From Bacteroidota bacterium (GTDB taxonomy: Bacteria > Bacteroidota > Bacteroidia > Flavobacteriales_D > Crocinitomicaceae): DNA of 5,249 nucleotides. The stretch lies in NCBI GenBank assembly GCA_016866415.1, contig VGML01000156.1, positions 1 to 5,249 on the forward strand. The letters are read 5' to 3'. This document shows positions 1 through 5,249 of this stretch, piece by piece. The notes under the pieces are model-generated. The model was not told the origin of the DNA, did not search any database, and saw only the letters and a program-made list of their open reading frames with translations. The position numbers and the translations under genes were made by a program. How positions within the stretch are numbered: the first letter of the stretch is position 1; each line of letters begins with the position of its first letter.

Positions 1-2
1 AC

Positions 3-1235
3 CACATCTATTACTTGGTTAAAGAACGTGATCGTTATGAAGCTGTTAAAAGACTAATAGATTTCAATCCGAGTATTTATGGTTTGATTTTCTGTCGTAC
101 GAAAAACGAAACAGCTGCTGTAGCCGAAAAACTTGGTAAAGAAGGTTACAATGCCGAACCTTTGCACGGAGATTTGACGCAAGCAATGCGCGATCGCGTG
201 ATGGCTCGTTTCAGAACAAAAGAACTACAAATCTTGGTTGCGACTGACGTGGCTGCCAGAGGTTTGGACATTGACAACATTACACACGTTATCAATTACA
301 ATTTACCGGACGATATAGAAAACTACACACACCGCAGTGGAAGAACAGCACGTGCTGGAAGAAAAGGAGAATCCTTGGTTTTGGTAAATGTTAAGGAGTT
401 GGTTAAAATCAAAGCGATTGAACGTCAAATGCGAACGACTTTCACAGTTGGCTCTATTCCGAATGCAGAGGAAATTTGTGAAATTCAGTTGATGAAACTC
501 ATCAATAAAACAATTGAAACAGAAGTAAAAGAGGACGACATTAAGAAATTTATGCCACAAATTCTTTCCTCGTTTGAATCCTTGTCAAAAGAAGAGGTTA
601 TCAAAAAGTTTGTTTCAGCTGAATTTAATCGTTTCATCGATTATTACGAACGTGCGGGAGATTTGAATGCTGCGGCAAGAAAAGATGATCGCTCAGAAAG
701 ACGAGGAGATAAAGGTTCCCGCGCCAGAGAAGAAGGCAAAACGCGTTTCTTTGTAAATATTGGTCGTAGAGATGGATTAAATCCTGGTGCTTTATTGCGC
801 GTAGTTTGCGATGCAACTGGTTTAAAATCAGACAAGGTTGGTAGAATTGATTTAATGACATCGTTCTCCTTCTTTGAAGCAGACGAGGAATACACAGAGA
901 AAATTCTTAAAAATGTAAATGGCGCCAATTTCGAAGGACACGAAGTTTCGATTGAAGTAACCACTGCAAAACAAAGTGGCGGTGGCGGAAGATCTGAAGG
1001 AAACCGAGGTCGTGGACGTTTTGGTGGAGACGCTAAATCAGGAGGTGGTTTTTCAGGTCGTGACAGAAGTTCTGGTGGTGGAAGAAGCTCATCAGGAGGC
1101 GGAAAAAATTCTTCAGGAGGAGGTGGATTCAGAAGCGGCGGTTTTTCAGGGGGGAAATCAAGTTTTGGTGGTAACCGAAATCGCGGAGATAGAAAGTCGA
1201 CAGGTGGTGGAGACCGACGCAGAGGTGGAAAGTAA
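3..1235 (+). CDS. DEAD-box ATP-dependent RNA helicase, C-terminal part (DeaD/CsdA/DbpA-like), 5' truncated by window edge
   Basis: ATP-dependent RNA helicase of the DEAD-box family, expected to remodel structured RNA, probably rRNA, in the cytoplasm. The reading frame is open to the left edge and begins HIYYLVKERDRY, the usual linker into RecA-like domain 2, so the TTG at 15 is an internal Leu codon and not a start. The missing N-terminal half would carry the Q motif, Walker A, DEAD and SAT motifs. Visible in order: GLIFCRTK (motif IV region, nt 81-104), ATDVAARGLDI (motif V, 240-272), HRSGRTARAG (motif VI, 330-359), a helical extension, a charged Arg/Asp/Glu linker (about 681-740), a DbpA-type RNA-binding domain starting RFFVNIGRRDGLNPG (744-962), and a Gly/Ser/Arg tail to the TAA stop. 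The RNA-binding domain excludes the short RhlE class. DeaD/CsdA-like is the best label, but the exact orthologue is uncertain. The gene lies 29 nt upstream of typA on the same strand and may form an operon with it. Confidence 0.95.
   Translation, partial: HIYYLVKERDRYEAVKRLIDFNPSIYGLIFCRTKNETAAVAEKLGKEGYNAEPLHGDLTQAMRDRVMARFRTKELQILVATDVAARGLDIDNITHVINYNLPDDIENYTHRSGRTARAGRKGESLVLVNVKELVKIKAIERQMRTTFTVGSIPNAEEICEIQLMKLINKTIETEVKEDDIKKFMPQILSSFESLSKEEVIKKFVSAEFNRFIDYYERAGDLNAAARKDDRSERRGDKGSRAREEGKTRFFVNIGRRDGLNPGALLRVVCDATGLKSDKVGRIDLMTSFSFFEADEEYTEKILKNVNGANFEGHEVSIEVTTAKQSGGGGRSEGNRGRGRFGGDAKSGGGFSGRDRSSGGGRSSSGGGKNSSGGGGFRSGGFSGGKSSFGGNRNRGDRKSTGGGDRRRGGK
744..962 (+). other. DbpA-type RNA-binding domain within the helicase
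   Basis: About 73 codons resemble the RRM-like DbpA RNA-binding domain found at the C-terminus of DbpA, YxiN and CsdA/DeaD helicases. Recognisable segments are FFVNIGRRDGLNPG at the start, LLRVVCDATGL, VGRIDLMTSFSFFEA in the middle, and HEVSIEVT at the end. In DbpA and YxiN this domain binds 23S rRNA hairpin 92. Whether this copy has the same specificity cannot be read from the sequence. Confidence 0.85.
963..1232 (+). repeat. Low-complexity Gly/Ser/Arg-rich C-terminal tail coding region of the helicase
   Basis: Ninety codons of imperfect SGGG, SGGR and RGR/RGG-like units, with variants such as SGGGGRS, SSGGGRSS and SSGGGGFRSGG. The DNA shows irregular tcaggaggngg and tctggtggtgg copies, not an exact tandem array. 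Such basic, disordered tails are common in bacterial and eukaryotic DEAD-box proteins and usually add non-specific RNA binding. The tract contains an A6 run (1103-1108) and a G6 run (1149-1154), both potential slippage sites. Confidence 0.8.
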
Positions 1236-1264
1236 ATTGAAAAAAGAATAAATCAAGATTAAAA

Positions 1265-3067
1265 ATGGAAATTAGAAACATAGCGATTATTGCGCACGTT
1301 GACCACGGTAAAACAACTTTGGTTGACAAAATGATTGAGGCAGGAAGTGTATTGAATGAACGTGATCGTCCAACAGGCGAATTAATCATGGACAACAATG
1401 ATTTGGAGCGTGAACGTGGAATTACAATCGTATCGAAAAATGTATCCGTTACCTACAAAGAAACAAAAATCAACATCATCGACACTCCTGGTCACGCCGA
1501 CTTTGGTGGTGAAGTTGAACGCGTATTGAATATGGCGGATGGAGTTTGCTTATTGGTAGATGCTTTTGAAGGTCCGATGCCACAAACCCGTTTCGTTCTT
1601 GGAAAAGCTCTTTCTATGGGAATCAAACCATTGTTGGTAATCAATAAAGTGGATAAAGAAAATTGTACACCTGACGAAGTTCATGAGAAAGTGTTCGACT
1701 TAATGTTTGAATTGGATGCAAACGAAGAGCAATTGGATTTCCCAACGATTTATGGTTCTGCTAAAAATGGATGGATGTCGGAAGATTGGAAAAAACCTAC
1801 CGATTCAATCGGACCGTTGTTAGATAAAATTTTGGATTATTTCCCGCCAAGAAAAATTGAAGAAGGAAATACACAAATGTTGATTACCTCACTTGATTTC
1901 TCATCTTATGTTGGAAGAATTGCCATAGGAAGATTAACGCGAGGTGAAATCAATGAAAACCAACCTGTTATCATTTCCAAATCTGATGGCAAACAAGAAA
2001 AACACCGAATCAAAGAAGTATTTGTTTTTGAAGGAATTGAGCGTAAGAAAGTTAGTTCTGTTCAAGCAGGTGACATTTGTGCGATTACGGGGATTGAAGG
2101 ATTTGAAATTGGAGATTCAATTTGTGATGCTGAAAATCCAGAACCGCTTCCAACAATAAAATTGGATGAACCGACAATGAGTATGTTGTTCTCGATTAAC
2201 GATTCACCATTCTTTGGGAAAGAAGGAAAATTTGTAACTTCTAGACATATTTTTGATCGTCTTCAAAAAGAATTGGAGAAAAATCTTGCGATGCGCGTTA
2301 ATGAAACGGACAAAGCAGACAAATGGATGGTTTTCGGTCGTGGCGTTTTGCATTTATCTGTTTTGATTGAGACAATGCGCCGAGAAGGATACGAATTACA
2401 AGTTGGTCAACCACAAGTAATTATCAAAGAAGTTGATAGAGTGAAATGTGAACCAATTGAAGAACTGACAATCGATTTACCTGAAGAATTCAGTGGAACA
2501 GCTGTTGAGGCCGTAACCAAGAGAAAAGGTGAAATGAAAAACATGGTTCCGAAAGGCGAACGAATGATTATCACATTTGAAATTCCTTCTCGAGGAATCA
2601 TTGGACTTAGAAATTATTTGCTGACGCAAACGGCAGGGGAAGCAATTATGAACCACCGATTCTTAGAATATCAACCTTACAAAGGTGAAATTGCCGGTCG
2701 ACAAAATGGTTCGTTGATTTCATTGGAACAAGGAACTTCTATTCCATTTTCATTAAATAACTTGCAAGACAGAGGAAAGTTCTTTGTTGCACCCAACGAA
2801 GATATTTACGAAGGGCAAGTGATTGGAGAAAATTCTCGTGCCGGTGATTTGTGTGTGAATGTTACAAAAACGAAGAAGTTAACGAACATGCGTGCATCAG
2901 GATCGGATGACAAAGTAAGATTGTCTCCACCGAAAGTATTCAGTTTGGAAGAGTGTTTGGAATACATTCAGGAAGATGAATATGTGGAAATCACGCCGAA
3001 AAACTTGAGAATTCGTAAAATTCTTTTGAAAGAAACTGAAAGAAAAAGAGGATATAAGATTGCTTAA
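1265..3067 (+). CDS. typA: Translational GTPase TypA/BipA
   Basis: Ribosome-binding GTPase of the EF-G/LepA superfamily. In E. coli it supports 50S subunit assembly and growth at low temperature and under stress. At 600 residues it matches the usual length of about 605 to 615. The GTPase motifs are complete: AHVDHGKT (G1, residues 10-17), RGITI with T54 (G2), DTPGH (G3, 73-77), NKVD (G4, 127-130) and GSAK (G5, 164-167). An EF-Tu-like beta-barrel follows (about 205-290), then two EF-G-like alpha/beta domains (about 300-475, including PSRGIIGLR at 441-449), then the TypA-specific C-terminal domain with GENSRAGDLCVN and KKLTNMRASGSD (538-548). That last domain separates it from LepA and EF-G. 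The ATG is the start because it immediately precedes the conserved EIRNIAIIAHVDHG segment. No Shine-Dalgarno sequence or convincing promoter lies in the 29-nt gap after the helicase, so shared transcription is likely. No key residue is missing. Confidence 0.98.
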   Translation: MEIRNIAIIAHVDHGKTTLVDKMIEAGSVLNERDRPTGELIMDNNDLERERGITIVSKNVSVTYKETKINIIDTPGHADFGGEVERVLNMADGVCLLVDAFEGPMPQTRFVLGKALSMGIKPLLVINKVDKENCTPDEVHEKVFDLMFELDANEEQLDFPTIYGSAKNGWMSEDWKKPTDSIGPLLDKILDYFPPRKIEEGNTQMLITSLDFSSYVGRIAIGRLTRGEINENQPVIISKSDGKQEKHRIKEVFVFEGIERKKVSSVQAGDICAITGIEGFEIGDSICDAENPEPLPTIKLDEPTMSMLFSINDSPFFGKEGKFVTSRHIFDRLQKELEKNLAMRVNETDKADKWMVFGRGVLHLSVLIETMRREGYELQVGQPQVIIKEVDRVKCEPIEELTIDLPEEFSGTAVEAVTKRKGEMKNMVPKGERMIITFEIPSRGIIGLRNYLLTQTAGEAIMNHRFLEYQPYKGEIAGRQNGSLISLEQGTSIPFSLNNLQDRGKFFVAPNEDIYEGQVIGENSRAGDLCVNVTKTKKLTNMRASGSDDKVRLSPPKVFSLEECLEYIQEDEYVEITPKNLRIRKILLKETERKRGYKIA

Positions 3068-3124
3068 TTGGATTCGCGCTGAAATTGTGTTGTAATAAAA
3101 TTACCAATTGATCGTTTTTAAGTT

Positions 3125-3946
3125 GTGAAAAAAGTCATTTTGGTCGGGTTATTGTTGGTTTGCTTTTCAATTAAAGCACAGCGTTCTACGTTCTTATCTC
3201 GATCGGAATTAGGAGTTCACCTTGGTCAAATGTACTATTTGGGTGATCTTAATCCCTCCAAGCAATTTTATCAAAGCAATCTTGCCGGTGGACTCATGTA
3301 TCGTTTCAACTGGCAAACCAGGATGGCATTGCGTTTTAACTTTACCACTGGAAGTGTAGAAGCCTACGACAAGGATTCGAATAAGCCTTTATTGGTTAAC
3401 AGGAATTTGGATTTTCAATCGAAAATACACGAGATTGCAGGTGGTGTTGAATTCTATCATTCTCAATTTCAAATTGGAAACAAACGGTATTTTGGCACCT
3501 TTTATTTCTTGACTCAAATTGGTTTATTTTACATGAATCCAACCACTTCCTACAATGGCGAAAAGATTGAATTAAATGAAATTGGAACAGAAGGTCAAGG
3601 AAGTTCACTGAATAATAGGCGGAAATATAACAACTTACAATTGTGCATTCCTATTGGATTGGGCGGTAAAGTAACCTTAGGGAAATTAGCAACATTTAAC
3701 GTTGATATAGCAATTCGTAAGACATTCACAGACTATTTAGATGATGTTGGAAGCGACTCGTACCTCGATCCGGTGTCATTGGCATCAGTAAATGGTTCAA
3801 CTGCTGCAGCATTATCCAATCGTAGTTTGGATGGAAATCGATTTGGTAAGCGCGGTAATTCAACAACCAAAGATTGGTATGTCTATTTTGGGGGAATGGT
3901 TACTATCAAATTAGGACAAGGAAAAGGATGTCCGAGACCTCAGTAA
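3125..3946 (+). CDS. DUF6089 family outer-membrane beta-barrel protein
   Basis: Predicted exported outer-membrane beta-barrel protein of 273 residues; the molecular function of the family is unknown. A signal peptide is clear: MKK, then a hydrophobic stretch (residues 4-16), then SIKA before QRS, giving likely cleavage after A18. The mature part has alternating hydrophobic and aromatic strands. It shows segments I associate with DUF6089: ELGVHLGQMYYLGDLNP (28-44), a strand with GGLMYRFN, LDFQSKIHEIAGGVEF, LNEIGTEGQGSSLN, LGGKVTLG, the well-conserved RKTFTDYLDDVG, and a terminal TKDWYVYFGGMVTIKLG strand. The start is GTG. An in-frame TAA at 3119-3121 lies just upstream and the first downstream Met codon falls after the signal peptide, so no other start fits. 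It follows typA by 57 nt with no strong promoter. A weak TAAGATTG (3055-3062) inside the end of typA is the best TAnnTTTG-like match, so read-through from typA is possible. Confidence 0.85.
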   Translation: MKKVILVGLLLVCFSIKAQRSTFLSRSELGVHLGQMYYLGDLNPSKQFYQSNLAGGLMYRFNWQTRMALRFNFTTGSVEAYDKDSNKPLLVNRNLDFQSKIHEIAGGVEFYHSQFQIGNKRYFGTFYFLTQIGLFYMNPTTSYNGEKIELNEIGTEGQGSSLNNRRKYNNLQLCIPIGLGGKVTLGKLATFNVDIAIRKTFTDYLDDVGSDSYLDPVSLASVNGSTAAALSNRSLDGNRFGKRGNSTTKDWYVYFGGMVTIKLGQGKGCPRPQ

Positions 3947-3948
3947 AT

Positions 3949-5070
3949 TTATTCGTATCCAATCAAAGCAAAAACTGAAAAACTTGATAACCAGTGGTCT
4001 ATGTCGTAATTTCCTTTTCCAATGCTTTCTTGCGCATAATCCCACATATCATTCATTTGGACAACCCATAGTTTCTTAACTTCGGCATTCAATCTATCTT
4101 CAGACATTGTTTTTAACATTCCGTTCAAGCACCAAATTCTATTTAGATGATACCCATCCCAATGAGATTCATAGCCATCATGCTTTTCAGACTTTTTTAT
4201 TTTAAGACCGTCATTTACTTTATTAATTGAAAACAACTCAGGTGTAAATTTATTCACCCAATCCCAATATTTTTTCTCAGGAAGTACCTTTCTCATTAAA
4301 TCATTAACCAAAAGCGAAGCTGACATAAAATCATAATCAAATGGTTCATTCATTATTGGAGCATTTGACATGTTACCATAGTACTTTTTTGCTGCAGCAA
4401 CAACTACTTTCTTTAACGATTTATCATTAAAACTAACTGAGTAGTCGTATGCAAAAGACAAACCCATTGCCGGACTGTCGTGACTTCCAGAAAGTTGTAC
4501 CTCTTTTACTTGCGGCCAAACCTTGAGATGAACAAATGCAATGTAGTCGGAAAGCGGTTTCAAGTTCTCCAACCATCGTTTTGCATCAGGACTATCCCAA
4601 CGCTTCAATTCATCAGCTACTTTCAACAACCAAGATTGTCCATATGGGAATTCAAATAATCCTTCTTCGTGCGTTCGCATGTAATTCAATTCAGCGAGTA
4701 TATTGTCCTTTGAAATACTCAATTCAAGCTTATCTTTCAACGCTTTTGCCTCAGGAATATTTGGGAACAGTTTTAATAATTTAACCATGCACCAATGATT
4801 GTGTACACCACTGTGCCAGTCATAACAACCATAAAATGAAGGCCATAAATCTCTCGGGCCTTGTTTGTCACCAGGCTTTCTTAATGCTTGAAAGTAATAA
4901 TGAGGACTTGATTTATCTGCACATTCCAAAGACAGTTTGGCAAAATGAGATGCTCCCGACTCACTTAACGTATATCTTCCATCTTGCAATGAACTGACTA
5001 GTGAATTAGAGTTTTGACTGTACCCAATTGTTATGGAAAAACTAATTATAAACGATACTAAACGGTTCAT
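3949..5070 (-). CDS. Secreted DUF2891 family protein
   Basis: Predicted exported protein of 373 residues with a DUF2891 domain, a family of unknown function. The first residues MNRLVSFIISFSITIGYSQ form a short signal peptide, with cleavage near Y17-S18-Q19. The domain starts about residue 35. It carries blocks rich in Trp, His, Asp and Tyr: LWPSFYGCYDWHSGVHNHW (75-93), FPYGQSWLLKVADEL (141-155), GSHDSPAMGLSFAYDYS (195-211), HDGYESHWDGYHLNRIWC (297-314) and NYDIDHWLSSFSVFAL (354-369). The helical pattern with polar aromatic loops resembles alpha/alpha-barrel glycan enzymes, but that is inference only and no catalytic residue can be assigned. I chose the ATG at 5070. A TTG at 5097 is in frame and would add nine residues (MINHLFFLK), but ATG gives a cleaner signal peptide and a normal leader behind the predicted promoter. 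The gene runs tail to tail with the DUF6089 gene and diverges from the rarA-like gene. Confidence 0.85.
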   Translation of the reverse strand: MNRLVSFIISFSITIGYSQNSNSLVSSLQDGRYTLSESGASHFAKLSLECADKSSPHYYFQALRKPGDKQGPRDLWPSFYGCYDWHSGVHNHWCMVKLLKLFPNIPEAKALKDKLELSISKDNILAELNYMRTHEEGLFEFPYGQSWLLKVADELKRWDSPDAKRWLENLKPLSDYIAFVHLKVWPQVKEVQLSGSHDSPAMGLSFAYDYSVSFNDKSLKKVVVAAAKKYYGNMSNAPIMNEPFDYDFMSASLLVNDLMRKVLPEKKYWDWVNKFTPELFSINKVNDGLKIKKSEKHDGYESHWDGYHLNRIWCLNGMLKTMSEDRLNAEVKKLWVVQMNDMWDYAQESIGKGNYDIDHWLSSFSVFALIGYE

Positions 5071-5108
5071 TTTCAAAAAAAATAGGTGATTAATCAATTA
5101 AGAATTAT

Positions 5109-5116
5109 CAAAAATA
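5109..5116 (-). promoter_or_regulatory. Candidate -7 promoter element for the DUF2891 gene
   Basis: On the minus strand this reads TATTTTTG, matching all six fixed positions of the Bacteroidota -7 consensus TAnnTTTG. Transcription starting 4 to 7 nt downstream would give a leader of about 32 to 35 nt to the ATG at 5070, which supports that start. No TTG/TTTG -33 element is present at the usual spacing, so the promoter is plausible but incomplete. Confidence 0.45.
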
Positions 5117-5153
5117 GTAATTACTTTCAATTAATTTCTTTGGACAACAATTT

Positions 5154-5185
5154 TAGAATTGAATTCATTTTTCAACTTATCTTTA
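5154..5185 (+). promoter_or_regulatory. Candidate promoter region for the rarA-like gene
   Basis: Two near-matches to TAnnTTTG occur, each with 5 of 6 fixed positions: TAGAATTG (5154-5161), which would give a leader of about 24 nt, and TATCTTTA (5178-5185), which would place the transcript start at or next to the ATG. A TTG at 5159-5161 lies 16 nt before the second, slightly shorter than the usual -33 spacing. The sequence alone does not decide between them. Confidence 0.3.
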
Positions 5186-5189
5186 CATT

Positions 5190-5249
5190 ATGATTCTCAG
5201 CGCTCCACTTGCCGAACGAATGCGACCGAAAAATTTGGATGAATACATC
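5190..5249 (+). CDS. rarA: Replication-associated recombination protein A (RarA/MgsA-like AAA+ ATPase), N-terminus only
   Basis: Only the first 20 codons lie in the window, ending in the middle of the gene. They read MILSAPLAERMRPKNLDEYI. The PLAERMRPKxLDEYI pattern is the typical N-terminus of RarA (MgsA, the WRNIP1/Mgs1 family), normally continuing into IGQxHLL and then the Walker A motif. RarA is a tetrameric AAA+ ATPase that acts at stalled replication forks and interacts with single-strand DNA-binding protein. Clamp-loader and RuvB proteins have related but different N-termini, so RarA is the best reading, although no ATPase motif is visible. The start is well fixed: an in-frame TGA at 5160-5162 precedes it, with only ATT codons as alternatives. 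There is no Shine-Dalgarno sequence. It diverges from the DUF2891 gene. Confidence 0.8.
   Translation, partial: MILSAPLAERMRPKNLDEYI

Larger units (their letters stand above)
5071..5189. other. Divergent AT-rich intergenic region with short palindromes
   Basis: The 119-nt spacer between the divergent DUF2891 and rarA-like starts carries three short perfect palindromes: TGATTAATCA (5087-5096), AGTAATTACT (5116-5125) and GAATTGAATTC (5156-5166, centred on G5161). It also has an 8-bp direct repeat, TCAATTAA, at 5094-5101 and 5127-5134. The second palindrome abuts the candidate -7 of the DUF2891 gene and the third overlaps the candidate promoter region of the rarA-like gene. In such AT-rich DNA some of these are expected by chance, so an operator role is only a possibility. 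Confidence 0.4.

Noticed and set aside
15..17. TTG as start codon of the helicase
   Set aside because: The frame continues upstream in a conserved helicase segment (HIYYL before VKERDRY), so the gene is cut by the window edge and this TTG encodes Leu.
303..964. Several minus-strand open frames under the helicase
   Set aside because: All are antisense to conserved helicase and DbpA-domain codons, with Cys/Phe/Ser-rich compositions typical of shadow translations.
976..1251. 91-codon open frame overlapping the helicase tail
   Set aside because: It begins at a GTG inside the Gly repeats and is low-complexity Val/Glu sequence, as expected from reading GGN repeats out of frame. There is no family resemblance. 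Kept only as a slippage observation.
1129..1398. Minus-strand open frame across the helicase-typA junction
   Set aside because: It lies antisense to two well-supported genes, has no recognisable domain and no promoter or start context; it is a coding shadow.
3064..3119. Possible typA terminator: TTAATTGG pairing with CCAATTGA, then a T5 run
   Set aside because: The stem is AT-rich with one G-T pair, the loop is about 32 nt, and the first bases overlap the typA stop. It is too weak to call a terminator.
3914..3933. GGACA/TGTCC hairpin near the end of the DUF6089 gene
   Set aside because: It is only a 5-bp stem with a 10-nt loop, inside the coding sequence, with no T-tract after it on either strand.
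4536..4784. 82-codon plus-strand open frame within the DUF2891 gene
   Set aside because: It is antisense to conserved DUF2891 motifs and has no recognisable family or start signals.
5071..5097. TTG-start extension of the DUF2891 protein
   Set aside because: It would add nine residues before a well-formed signal peptide; the ATG at 5070 is the more common codon and fits the predicted leader length better.
1..5249. A mobile element, CRISPR, RNA gene, toxin-antitoxin or defence system
   Set aside because: Nearly the whole window is covered by housekeeping or ordinary surface/secreted protein genes. I saw no transposase or integrase motifs, regular spaced repeats, or tRNA/rRNA-like sequence.

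Overview
The window looks like an ordinary chromosomal stretch from a member of the Bacteroidota, most likely the class Flavobacteriia. It is AT-rich, with sampled 60-bp blocks at roughly 28 to 47% GC. None of the four visible gene starts has a Shine-Dalgarno sequence. The best promoter match is of the TAnnTTTG type used by the Bacteroidota primary sigma factor. One gene encodes a DUF6089 beta-barrel protein, a family I know only from this phylum. I could not run a database search, so family names rest on motifs recognised by eye.

Left part (1-3067, + strand): the C-terminal part of a DEAD-box RNA helicase of the DeaD/CsdA/DbpA type, cut by the window edge, is followed after 29 nt by a complete typA/bipA translational GTPase gene. 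The helicase keeps helicase motifs IV to VI, a DbpA-type RNA-binding domain and a 90-residue Gly/Ser/Arg-rich tail. In E. coli both families act in ribosome assembly, especially in the cold, so the pair is functionally coherent and may be co-transcribed.

Middle part (3125-5070): a DUF6089 outer-membrane beta-barrel gene with a GTG start (+ strand) meets a secreted DUF2891 gene (- strand) tail to tail, with only 2 nt between their stop codons and no credible terminator between them.

Right edge (5071-5249): a 119-nt AT-rich divergent intergenic region holds candidate promoters for both directions and several short palindromes. It is followed by the first 20 codons of a + strand gene that reads like rarA (mgsA), the AAA+ replication-associated recombination protein.

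I saw no rRNA, tRNA, CRISPR array, insertion sequence, integrase, toxin-antitoxin pair or defence gene, and nothing that amounts to a new multi-gene system. The least understood item is the secreted DUF2891 protein. The other findings are modest.
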